Below are positions 44,073-53,233 of a stretch of 64,000 bases of DNA, piece by piece. This DNA is from Symsagittifera roscoffensis (lineage: Eukaryota > Xenacoelomorpha > Acoela > Convolutidae), in assembly GCF_963678635.1 (NCBI RefSeq), contig NC_087063.1, forward strand, positions 49,549,220-49,613,219, read 5' to 3'. The notes under the pieces are model-generated. The model searched no databases. It was not told the origin of the DNA and worked only from the letters and a program-made list of their open reading frames with translations. The translations under genes and the position numbers were made by a program. The stretch's first letter is position 1. The number at the start of each line of letters is the position of its first letter.

Positions 44073-44506
44073 TTGTTTCAGTGTCTGCTATCACAGGAAG
44101 GCCCCGATCTGTTGTACCAACTGGGATACTGTCTGCCAGTGCGAGAGCGCAACTTCTACGCCCTGTCACTACTCAAAACATATCTGCACCTGAGGTCAGA
44201 AACTGACTTCATCGTCAAACTGAACGCAATCGAAATCGCAAAAGAGGACGAGCAGACACTCTTTCGCTCCACAAGTCTAGCAGTCTCGGTCATGGAACAC
44301 TACTTGAGCAAAGTGATGCAACCCTTCGTCCAGCAAGCCCTACAACCCATCATAGACCTCATAGTATTTGACCCAGATGTGACGGCTGGGGTCCCAATTG
44401 CATCTCCGAATAACAACCAGGATCCAGAGAGATGGAGTAGAGCTGCGAAGAGATACCTGCAACATCTGGCTGATAATATTCTAGGCCAGGTTGACATGGT
44501 TCCCAC
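44073..44506 (+). CDS. RASA1: RASA1 exon: RasGAP domain with arginine finger
   Basis: 144 codons plus two bases, donor gtaagt at 44507. QTLFRSTSLAVSVMEHYLSK holds the catalytic arginine finger (codon 44265-44267) that completes the Ras GTPase site. The preceding helices (LLYQLGYCLPVRERNFYALS) and following QQALQPIIDLIVF fit the RasGAP fold. The start at 44073 (after ccacagaagag) keeps frame and best matches family length. An acceptor at 44024 (gaaaattttgtcag) is also in frame and would add 16 residues (NHFNRLFLSMSCTTEE). Confidence 0.88.
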
Positions 44507-44740
44507 GTAAGTTACCTGCGGGCTGTTGTTTAACGTGACGTCAATCGAAAATCAGTTTGACAATAAGGTGTTAGAATCTATGCTGTTTCCTTATTTATTC
44601 AATCGATTTTTTTTGCAAGAGGAGCACAGTTTCATCATATTTGCTACGAATCTTTCTGGCTTTTTCATCACGTTTTTTTTTTTCAGTATAATTAGAGAAA
44701 TTTTATGGTGAAAATAATTTAAGACCTAAATTTGTTTCAG

Positions 44741-44982
44741 TAATCTTCGCTACATCCTGCAACAAATCAAACGTGAAGTGGAGCAGAAATGGCCCGTTCG
44801 GCCTATGAACGGCGAGCAACTCTCAGCTTCCCATCCAGGTGTCGAGTGGAACAGGGGAGGAGCAGGGTCAGAGGGAGCTGCTAAGAACCAGATGCTCAGA
44901 TACAGAATGATTGCCTCGTTTTTCTTTCTTCGCTGTATATCACTGGCACTCTGCACACCTCGCAAATATAATCTCATCATCG
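44741..44982 (+). CDS. RASA1: RASA1 exon: RasGAP domain core
   Basis: Acceptor tttgtttcag ends at 44740; donor gtcagt at 44983. The peptide NLRYILQQIKREVEQKWPV matches the LRYIY..L...V..KWP motif of RasGAPs. An insert rich in G, E and S follows, and then IASFFFLRCISLALCTP. The FLR arginine that supports the finger loop is kept. The usual FLRxxxPA signature reads FLRCISLA, so the proline is replaced by leucine. Confidence 0.9.
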
Positions 44983-45723
44983 GTCAGTTGGAACTTCATA
45001 TTCATAAGTTATTCCAGATTCAACCAATTGTTGGATCACCTCTTTGTGCAGTTTTTGTTTTCGGCAAAAGGTTGAAACTGCTGTGCTAATTATTTTTTAT
45101 GCGAACGTAACATAACGTCTTTACTGATTTTGAAGCTAACGTTCAAAAAATTTGCCTACATGAAGGTATGCTCTCCAATAAAAAGAAATGAGGCAGAAAA
45201 TGGCGTTTTAATTAAGTTTTAACCGGGGAACCTAATTTGCAGGATTTCCGGCAAAGTAATGAAAACATTTATTGATTCAGTTTTCTTTGACTCATTCTGA
45301 CACTTTTTTTTGTAGTTGAGAACATCAAAAGTCACAAACTAGATTTTCGCTAATTATACGTGGGTAGCATAGTGTGATAGTACAATGCAATTTTTTTCCA
45401 ACCTAATTCGCAAATAAAAGTGAATGAATAAATTTTGAATCATTTGGCTACATTAGAAGCATAATACAATAAGCTTTGACATTTGCTAGGTAATCAGTTG
45501 CTTTTTTAAATCATTAATAAACTGGGAAAAGCTGGACAGTATAATAATTTCACTAGCCACCTTGTTAGCGTAGTGTATTAGCACGAACCTCATTTTTTTC
45601 CAACCTACCTCGCAAATAAAGGTGTTCACCTTTTTGATGGCTTTTTTTGCTATAATCACGATCTGTAGCATTGGACATTTCATAGCGTTTTATTGTGGTA
45701 GTGTTTGTCATTTAGTAAGCGTC

Positions 45724-45795
45724 CGTGACTGAGTGGTTAGTGGGTGTAACTCATAATCTCTAGGTCGCAGATCGAATCCGGGACGTAGTAGATGT
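45724..45795 (+). repeat. tRNA-derived SINE-like head
   Basis: A-box-like TGACTGAGTGGTTAGTGGG and B-box-like GGTCGCAGATCGAATCC at tRNA spacing, with near-pairing ends (GCGTCCGTG / GACGTAG). It is followed by a tail (cttatctctactttttaagagt) also seen after 46553, 47230 and near 60410. Confidence 0.6.
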
Positions 45796-45944
45796 TTTTA
45801 ATTCGAGGCTTATCTCTACTTTTTAAGAGTCGATGAACGTAGTTCAGACTCTTATATATGTCGTGATGATTTTTTGTCTTTTTTTACAGGAAAAGTATTA
45901 AAGTTTGTTTAGTCTCAAATTTCCCTTTTAGCGGTTTTACTTTT

Positions 45945-46110
45945 GGTTTCTTTTCGAATTCAGTTGATTTCCTTTGTTAAAAGGAAGGCAAACTCCCTTA
46001 TCGAAGAGCAAAAATGTAAAGGTCACGAAAAACGTGATCGACTTTTAGTTTCGAAAGTGGTATTTAGTTTTCAGATGTCTCAGCGAACATTTATTTACAC
46101 TGCGAAGCTA
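45945..46110. repeat. Dispersed intronic repeat with TCACGAAAAACGTGA hairpin
   Basis: Contains GTCACGAAAAACGTGATCGA and CTTTTAGTTTCGAAAGTGG, collinear with 25250-25500 and 47560-47960. Confidence 0.75.
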
Positions 46111-46552
46111 GTGTATTAGTACGAACCTTCTTTTTTCCAACCTAAGTTGCAAATATTGGTGCCAATATATGTGCTTTGACATTCGAATAGTAATAAGTTA
46201 ACTCAGTTGATGTATTTTTAATTTATCAAATGAACCGAAAAATGTGATTTGTTTCAAACAACTTACCATAATGAAAACTCGATTTCAGGCATTTTCTCAC
46301 TCAATATATATATCGCAATTTTTTGAAATACATAATTTATACATAATGTGGATCTATGCTGTGCGATTTGTTACGTGTAAGCTTAATGTGGATGTCTTAG
46401 TTTTTTATATTCTAAATTATTACTTGTGTCTATCACTTGAGCAACGTTGAGTCTATTTGTATCTGGTGGCACTTTTGCTGAAATGCATTGGCAATTAATT
46501 AGAATATATAGCTGCTTCATTCGTGACTAGCGTTTGTCGATTGTTGAGCTTG

Positions 46553-46628
46553 CGTGGCTGAGGGGTTAGTGTGTGAGACTCAAAATTTCTTGATTGCAGT
46601 TGGTCGCAGGTTCGAATCCTACATGTAG
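46553..46628 (+). repeat. tRNA-derived SINE-like head, best copy
   Basis: A box TGGCTGAGGGGTTAGTG and a perfect B box GGTTCGAATCC (46609-46619 region) in a 75-nt block with partly pairing ends, followed by T-rich sequence. The acceptor stem is imperfect, so a functional tRNA is unlikely. Confidence 0.65.
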
Positions 46629-46699
46629 CCGAAATTTTGCTAATTTGAGTCTTATTTCTACTTTTTCTTTTTTTTCACTTGATATAGCTGATTTTTGCT

Positions 46700-46735
46700 A
46701 GTGTTTGCGAAGCGCAGCTTCGCCTGTGTTTAAAT
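46700..46735. repeat. GCGAAGCGCAGCTTCGC hairpin repeat
   Basis: A 7-bp perfect stem with a 3-nt loop, preceded by GTGTTT and followed by CTGTG. Variant copies lie near 28480, 46940, 47305, 47945, 48190 and 60895. Confidence 0.75.
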
Positions 46736-47167
46736 TCTCTTTCAGAAATTGTCTAACTCGGTATATTTTGAGATTTTTGAAATGCATATTTATACGAAAT
46801 TTGATTTAATATATTCTAATTTATTACATGCAAAGTGGCCTCGAGTTAATTACATTCCAAATTATTACATGCAAAGTTAGTTTTCAGTGCATTGTATAGC
46901 GTTTGTGCATCCAAATCTGTGTAGCTTTCTCGCTCGTGTTTGCGAAGTTTCTCCTTCACCTCTGTGTTGTGCTAGTAAGCGTAGTGTAATTGTATGATTC
47001 TGCTTTTTTCAACCAATGTAGCAAATGAAAATGCTAATTTGGTGGCCTTTCAGCTGCAATTACTATTGCTGCATTGGAAATTTAATAGCATCTGTTCTCT
47101 GCTTTATTGATGGCTAGTGGGCATAGTGAATTAGTATAATTCTACTTTTTGCTAGTGCTTGCCATTG

Positions 47168-47240
47168 GTCAGGTGTCCGCTGCTATGTGGGAAGGACGTG
47201 AGAATCTCGAGATCGCTGGTTCGAATCCAGCAGAAAACAA
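47168..47240 (+). repeat. tRNA-derived SINE-like head, partial
   Basis: Perfect B box (GGTTCGAATCC) preceded by gggaaggacgtgagaatctc; the A-box side is degraded. The T-rich tail resembles the other copies. Confidence 0.5.
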
Positions 47241-47559
47241 TAGTTATATTAAGTCTTTTCTTTCATCTATTTTTTCGAACTGCTCTTTTCTCGTTTTCTC
47301 GCTTGTGTTTGCGAATCGCAGCTTCCCCTCGTATTTTCGAAGTCGGTACATAGCACTAATTCGAGTCTTATTTCTGCCCTTGTGTTCGCAAAGGGTTTTT
47401 CCTTTTTATTTTTCGGAGCTGATTTTGTCGTTTTTAAGAGTAATGAATGTAGTGAGTACTATCTTGATTATATAGGTCTTGCTGATTTTTTTGTTTTTTT
47501 TATAAGAAAAAGTCTTGAATTTGTTCACGCTCAATTTTGATTTTTCGCAGTTCGATTTG

Positions 47560-47960
47560 TGATTTCTTTTCATTTCAGTTCAATTCATTTTCATTGTGAA
47601 AAGGAAGACAAATTCCATTATCGAACAGCAAAGTTGTAAAGTTCACGAAAAACGTGATCGACTTCTAATTTCGAAAATGAAAATTGATTATCACATTTCC
47701 GAGTGAACTAAAAATTTTAACTTTTGATCCAGTTTTCTCAAATTGGGTTAATTTTAAAAAAATAAATTTGGCCATCATAAATTGTTCTACAAGTTCAAAG
47801 AGCTTTAGGGCCATCTATTTTCTCTTCAAAATTCAAAAGTTGAAGATTTTTGAAAAGGAAACTCAGTTTTTTTTTTAGTTTTTTCAGTTTCCTTGCGTTC
47901 ATTACTCTTTTCCAACTGTCAGTTGGCTATGTTTTTTATTGCTTGTGTTTGCGAAAAAAT
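47560..47960. repeat. Dispersed intronic repeat, longer copy
   Basis: Contains TTCACGAAAAACGTGATCGA, AGTTTTCTCAAATTGGGTTA and TTGCGTTCATTACTCTTTTC in the same order as 25250-25510, ending in gcttgtgtttgcgaa. Confidence 0.75.
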
Positions 47961-49265
47961 AATCAATGAATGCGTGAGTCGAAAAAAGACGCTTTTTCAA
48001 AAGTAGTCGGAAAATGCACAAAAAGTTCTTGAAAAGGTGATATATATTTTCTTTAAAATCCTGTTTGTTGTTGGCTAGTAATTGAGATAGTTATATCCAG
48101 ATGTTGCAATTAGTTTTAATCTCGTTGTGGTAAACTTCTTAGTTTTCGACATTTTTAATACAAATTTTGATTCTCCCATCCTGGTTGTGTTTACGAAATG
48201 CAGTTCAACTCTGTTCAAAGCTCAATTCAATTGCTAGAAAAGGCAAATTTCACTCTCCAACTACGAAAGTGAAAATAGCGCGAAGAAAACGTGAACTACT
48301 TCTAGTTTTAAAAGTGGGTTTTACTTTTCAGATTTGGCGGAGAAATAGAAAAATTACCTACAGTTTGTTCAAAATAAGACTCATAGTGTGCATCAGAAAT
48401 TGTTCTTGTAATTTGAAAGCATATTTTTTATTTGGAAATTTGGAAGTTGAAGTTTTTTCGAAAAACAAGTCAGTATTTTTTCTGTTTTCTTGCCTTCGTT
48501 GATACTTCCTGCAATCGTTCGGCTATGCTTTAACCCTTACGATTCTAACATTATGTTCACTAGATTCCGCACATTAAAGTGTTAATCGTGTTTCAACTTG
48601 CTTCATAATATATTTAAATTAAATCAATCATCTAGTGAAAATATCCAGCGAAAATGGCGTAGAGGTAAAACACCCAAATAAGATGACAAACGTTTGTGTT
48701 TCAAGTCCGGCCTGGAACTGTGTTTTTGCGAACCTGAAGTTTTCTGCTTCGGACTATCGTTGGGCGGTTTATTTTTGTCGGCTAAGTTTCCGTAGCCCGA
48801 CTTTTTTTTTATAGTTTCAGCTTTCTTTTGAATGCTATTTTTAAAGTCCCATTGGTAGAGACTTTTTTTGTGAATAGATTTGTTTTTCAGTTTTCAATCC
48901 TAAAATAACGCGTTTAGTCATCAAAAAGACGCATGAGAAATTAAAAAATGGAAGTTTTGATCAATGGGGGGGGGGGGGGTGAAAAGTTTTTGCGTTGCTA
49001 AATTTTGATTTTATTCGGGTCTTCCACACTCACCAGCACACACACGCACGCACACACATTTAAATTTCAGTTTTGAAAAACTATTTTTACGTTGTCTTAA
49101 CGTAATGAATTTCTGCATGGTGAACAATTTAAAGCTCTTCTCCACTCCCCCCTCCCCACTTTTCAAAATATCGATTTTTGTGTTTGCTTTTTGTGTTTTT
49201 ACGGCTAAATGCGAGATGATTCGATGTGAATTGTGAAGAACAGATTTGGTTTCAGTTGTCAGTTT

Positions 49266-49475
49266 GGCTCTTTTTCCTCCCCCCCCCCCCCCCCCCCCCC
49301 CCCCAGCTTTAATATATTAGTGTAACGAGTGGTTTTACGAGGTTGAGTATGAAGACCAAATATGTTTGTCGTGGCCTTATTAGTCTGTATGTAAATTTGC
49401 ATAGCAATCGGACAATGTAGTCAACAAATTTACATGTAAAAATTTGCAGGTGGGGGGGGGGAAGGAAAAAGAGCC
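49266..49475. mobile_element. GC-tract MITE (family 1), exact 8-bp target duplication
   Basis: Starts GGCTCTTTTTCC followed by a run of about 25 C and ends in a run of G, then GAAGGAAAAAGAGCC. Flanked on both sides by GTCAGTTT. The interior matches 10221-10409 (GTGTAACGAG, GTGGCCTTATTAGTCTGTAT). Confidence 0.9.
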
Positions 49476-49567
49476 GTCAGTTTGTTCATCATGCCAAGTT
49501 TCATTGCATTATGACAACGTTAAATAAGCTTTTCAAAATTGCATCAATTTTATGGTGCAAGGAATGG

Positions 49568-49769
49568 GGCTGTTTTTCCTTTTCACCCCCAGCTGCTTAT
49601 TTTTATGATTAATTTTTCTGTTCACATTGTCGGATTGTTACAAAAGTTGGCATGCAGACTAATTATGCCACAACAAACATATTTGGTCTTCTTACATAAT
49701 CTTGTAAAACTAATCGTTACACCATAAAATTGATCCTTATGTGAGGTTGGGGGACAAGGATAAAGAGCC
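49568..49769. mobile_element. GC-tract MITE (family 1), inverted copy
   Basis: Starts GGCTGTTTTTCCTTTTCACC and ends GGGGGACAAGGATAAAGAGCC-like. The interior is the reverse complement of 49266-49475 (GACTAATTATGCCACAACAA, CTTGTAAAACTAATCGTTAC). Confidence 0.78.
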
Positions 49770-49779
49770 AGAGTGATTG

Positions 49780-49935
49780 TGCATGATTGTGAAGACCAAA
49801 TACGAAATATGTTTTTCTTGGCGCTTAATTAGTCGGCATTGCAATTTTCACAAAAATTGGATAATTCGAACAAAAGTTTAACTTGTAAACTTCGAAATTT
49901 CGCGGGGGGGGGGGGGGGGGGTCGAAGAGTCCAAT
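49780..49935. mobile_element. GC-tract MITE (family 1), partial
   Basis: TGAAGACCAAATACGAAATA, then a CTTAATTAGTCGGCAT block and a run of about 17 G at 49904-49921, followed by tcgaagagtcc in place of the usual end. Confidence 0.55.
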
Positions 49936-50106
49936 TTTTTTTTTAGAAAATTCAAATAAAAGAACCAAAAAACCGTGGAATTCGCTGCCTATTTTCTCTA
50001 GCTTCAAACATCCGTTTGGACGAACAGATTTTTACGCAAAATTGAATTGTAACAAGAATATTAACAATCGGATCTGAGTTTTTTTTTCACAAGGCTAGTT
50101 CTAGGG

Positions 50107-50862
50107 CTAGGAACTCTCCGTATCTCCTGTCTGAAGATTCGTTTCCTCGCCTTTTCCCAACTCCAACTCGGTTTCTGTCTTCGTGGTAGTGTCAGTTGCA
50201 ACTGTGTTCGTGCCGCCATTCATCAATGCATTGATCGTCATCTGAGTCTGGAGTGAGAGCTCGAGCTCCGAGAAGTCTTTCCCGCCCTCTTCACCCTCAT
50301 CGTCGTCTTCCCAGTCTTGAGTCGGATCCACGTCTTCATCCGGGGGAAGCAAGGTGTCCAAATTATCCATATCTCCTCCCCCAGGTCCAAAATGGATAAG
50401 ACTGTAGCGTCTTTGAGGTATTCCCTCGCTGAGAAATAAAGAAGGGTAGGAGGCGCGATGGTGGTTCCGATGAGGCAAGAACCCCCTCTCTGATTGAGAA
50501 CCCAGAGGTACTGGATTCGGGTCCGTTTGGTCTGGCTGTGTGAACATACTAGCGTCGTCTAGGTTGTCAATTTTAAGTTCTAAATTGGACATGGCTGTTG
50601 GCAGCATATCATCTTTCGAGTGTGTATTTTTGTCCTCTAGTTCAACGGTTGCGGATGTGGCATTATAAATGTTACTCATAATAGGACCGGAGTTTCCTAT
50701 CGCCGAGGAAACAAGCAGAAATGCTTTCGTAGATTTTTTATTACTGAGTTTTATGTGCATGAGCGTTTCATCGCTAAATAATGAACTTGCTTGGTTACCA
50801 AAATCAATTTCAAAACAAAATTTCCTTTCTATGAAATCTTCGGAAGCTCGTGCTAATTTCAT
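50107..50862 (-). CDS. Single-exon antisense ORF of 251 codons inside a RASA1 intron
   Basis: The minus-strand ATG is at 50860-50862 and the TAG-type stop at 50107-50109. The frame stays open 16 codons further up to a TGA. The N-terminal 65 residues are mixed and fold-like (KFCFEIDFGNQASSLF, LMHIKLSNKKSTKAFLLV). The middle has a basic patch RRYSLIHFGPGGG, and then comes an acidic stretch DPTQDWEDDDEGEEGG and a TQMTINALMNGG segment. Base composition is far more GC-rich than flanking intron, supporting true coding or a recent retrocopy. I do not recognise the family. A faint likeness to the C-terminal part of RAD9-type checkpoint clamps ([KR]x[FY]xSLxFG followed by an acidic tail) is speculative. 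The lack of introns and the in-frame stop just upstream suggest a 5'-truncated retrocopy. Confidence 0.5.
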   Translation of the reverse strand: MKLARASEDFIERKFCFEIDFGNQASSLFSDETLMHIKLSNKKSTKAFLLVSSAIGNSGPIMSNIYNATSATVELEDKNTHSKDDMLPTAMSNLELKIDNLDDASMFTQPDQTDPNPVPLGSQSERGFLPHRNHHRASYPSLFLSEGIPQRRYSLIHFGPGGGDMDNLDTLLPPDEDVDPTQDWEDDDEGEEGGKDFSELELSLQTQMTINALMNGGTNTVATDTTTKTETELELGKGEETNLQTGDTESS

Positions 50863-50912
50863 GGGCAGCTTGCAATCACAAAAGGTTAAAATGCTCAGCC
50901 TTAATCAGTCAT

Positions 50913-51677
50913 AGTTTAATGTGGTCCAGAATGGAGTTTTCAAATTTGTTCGAAGCTTGATAAATAGCGTTTCCACTCAGTTGTTTTGCGGCGTTTGAAA
51001 TTTTTGTGGAAGCTTTTCGTGTGACTCTTTTGCAACCCCCCCCCCCCCAGTTTGAATTTCAGTTTCAATTTAAACGTTGCGTAATGCTATGAAACTTAAG
51101 CTACTAACTAAAGTGAACAAAGTTATTGTACATTGTGGCTCTTTTCCTATTTGCAACAAAAAAGACGAGTGAAGCCTTAAAAAAGCCACATTTTTTTGTC
51201 AATTGAAAAAATTAAAAGTTTCGTTCATTTTACCATCTGTTTTTGTTTATTGAAACGTTCTTTTTATTACCAGTAAATGTCAGCGTCGTGAGGGCCGATT
51301 GATTGTGCCTAATCCTAGGCAAAGTTGCTAGCTTCAATTGAAATTATAATGTACTGTAAATAATTTGATGCCAAATTTATAATGCACGTTTTTGCGCTAT
51401 CTAGAACACGCGAATGTTCTAAAACTAGGATAATTGTTCACAATTTTGGCAAAGAATAATTGGCAAACAATAATTGGAAAAGTTTCGTTTAAAAAAGCAT
51501 GTAAACAAATTTTTTAAAACATTTTTCAAGCATGCTCTAACACTCAAAACTGCTTGACTGAAAAATACAAATAGATCAATTGGATCTGGAATGTTTGCTT
51601 TGAATCTATAAATCTAGGTTCCAATCGTCAAAAAATATCTTGGCTACGTTATTTGATTGGCGTTAATTCGTTTGCAG
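50913..51677. other. Intron sequence, no feature beyond a C13 run
   Basis: A C tract at about 51036-51048 next to gtgactcttttgcaa may be a decayed GC-tract MITE end. Otherwise nothing is recognised before the acceptor at 51671-51677. Confidence 0.35.
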
Positions 51678-51988
51678 GCTCACCCCCCAACATAGCCGCT
51701 GCTCAGGAGATGCTGAAGTTGCTGGCCAAACTCCTGCAGAGCTGGGCCAACTTCACACAGCTCAAAGATCACGCTGGCTTCGATGTCCACTCCCTCAACA
51801 ACTACTTAAGACAGAACCAGGAGCGCATGGAGGGTTTCCTGGAGGGAGTCAGCACCAGTCCCCAGGGTCCAAACCAATCCTCACCGGCCGACTCAAAAGC
51901 ACAATGCGACCTGGCCGAGAAGTTCGCATCACTCCATAGGCTTTGCTGTGACAACCACGCAACACTTAAGAAGTTCAGCTTCGAAAAG
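51678..51988 (+). CDS. RASA1: RASA1 exon: C-terminal RasGAP domain
   Basis: Acceptor tttgcag ends at 51677 and donor gtatgt starts at 51989. Two bases then 103 codons. GSPPNIAAAQEMLKLLAKLL and QSWANF correspond to the P.A.RTL.L.AK..QNLAN helix of RasGAPs. HSLNNYLRQNQERMEGFLEG matches the ...FI..N...M..FLD.. segment. The rest is the four-helix closing part ending TLKKFSFEK. Confidence 0.93.
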
Positions 51989-52044
51989 GTATGTCTTTGC
52001 TGTGTTTTGACAATATATATACCTCGCATAATTTAGTTTTTCTT

Positions 52045-52301
52045 TGTCATGCTGCTACTGCAATAACAGTAATTGATTTATGTACTACCAACCTGCGGTG
52101 GTATAGTTATTAACTTTATGGTGTGAACAAGGTCACTGTGTGATGTGACATTGAAACTCGGTTGAGAGTTCAGAGTTTTTCGATTCTGATTTATCTCTCA
52201 GTAACTAATCAAAAGAAAGAAAGAGAAAGCTTAATTCAATACATCAGAATACATTATTGAATTACCATTAGTTTTCACACGATACCGCATAGGATTTCAC
52301 A
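52045..52301 (+). repeat. 5' LTR of gypsy 2
   Basis: Begins TGTCATGCTGC, ends ...GGATTTCACA. About 4% different from the 3' LTR. Confidence 0.93.
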
Positions 52302-53158
52302 TGGCGCAGCCAGCAGGATTTGCAGCACAGGACAATCGGACGGATATGGGAATACCCGTATTTTGGGCGTCAGCGAATTTAGACCCTCCGTGGCAGTTTA
52401 AAATTTGGTTTGAACAATTTCTAATGACAGTAACTGTCAAAGAAAACGTAAATCCAGAGATTATATTAGAAGAACCAAAAGACATATTAGAAGAGCCACC
52501 TCCTCGACCAGAAACACCACAAGAGGGAGAGACTGAAGCTGCGACGATTGCTAGGAATCTTAGAGATAAGTTAGCAAGGGATAGAGTTTTGCTGGAAAAT
52601 GAAGAGAGAAGGACAAGAGGCCCAGGAGTTGGCCACAACGTTTTCTACAACGAAGTGCAAAAGAAACTGGTGTCCAGATTATTTCTGTCACTTGGTACAG
52701 AGGGAAAGAAACGATTTCTACAAAAGAATCCGCATGTCGAAATATCCAAAATGTCGTTCAGGGAAATCACAGAACTTGCAGAAGTTTCGTTTCAAAAGGT
52801 AAAATGTGTAACATATGAAAGATATGAACTGTTTACACGAATGCAAGAATCCGGGGAATCTCTGGAGGCATTTCATGCAGCGCTAACTGCGCAAGCAGCT
52901 CGATCTGAATTGGGAACATTGGAAAGTGAGATAGTCCGTGATCTATTCATTTCGAAAATGAAAAACAGGACATTGCAGGACACGTTGACAATTGAAACTC
53001 TAGATCTTGAAGAAGTTCTGAAAAGGGCGATAAATTTCGAACCTAGTAAATTAACCACAATGGCATTTCAAAAGACGAATGCTGCGGCAACAGGAGAAGC
53101 AAGTAACAACTACAATTCGGGAGTGAGAATAAAAACAAGAACCTGTAATGGCAGTTAG
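52301..53158 (+). CDS. Gypsy 2 Gag, N-terminal 285 residues
   Basis: ATG at 52301-52303, whose A is the last base of the LTR. The open frame of 285 codons covers matrix/capsid-like sequence (PPWQFKIWFEQFLMTVTVKE, MQESGESLEAFHAALTAQA, VRDLFISKMKN), typical of Ty3/gypsy Gag. It ends at a TAG before the nucleocapsid. The continuation, with a knuckle GHLKNCSAMGKTCKNCDKPY, HFAKMC, is in another frame at 53234-53584, so a frameshift has split the gene. The first cysteine pair of one knuckle reads CNRRG instead of CxxC. Confidence 0.85.
   Translation: MAQPAGFAAQDNRTDMGIPVFWASANLDPPWQFKIWFEQFLMTVTVKENVNPEIILEEPKDILEEPPPRPETPQEGETEAATIARNLRDKLARDRVLLENEERRTRGPGVGHNVFYNEVQKKLVSRLFLSLGTEGKKRFLQKNPHVEISKMSFREITELAEVSFQKVKCVTYERYELFTRMQESGESLEAFHAALTAQAARSELGTLESEIVRDLFISKMKNRTLQDTLTIETLDLEEVLKRAINFEPSKLTTMAFQKTNAAATGEASNNYNSGVRIKTRTCNGS
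52302..52319 (+). promoter_or_regulatory. Primer-binding site of gypsy 2
   Basis: TGGCGCAGCCAGCAGGAT starts with TGG directly after the LTR. The same bases encode residues 1-6 of gag (the ATG is CAC-A|TG). Confidence 0.72.
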
Positions 53159-53233
53159 GAATTCGTCAGGTACAACAAAGAATCAAAACAGAAGGAAACA
53201 AATAAACGACAAAACAATAAAAAAAATTCCGAC

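Noticed and set aside
43972-44206. Overlapping plus-strand ORFs at 43972-44206 as separate genes
   Set aside because: They are other frames of the RASA1 RasGAP exon.
46553-46628. Functional tRNA gene
   Set aside because: The B box is perfect, but the acceptor stem pairs poorly and similar decayed copies are nearby, so a SINE head is more likely.
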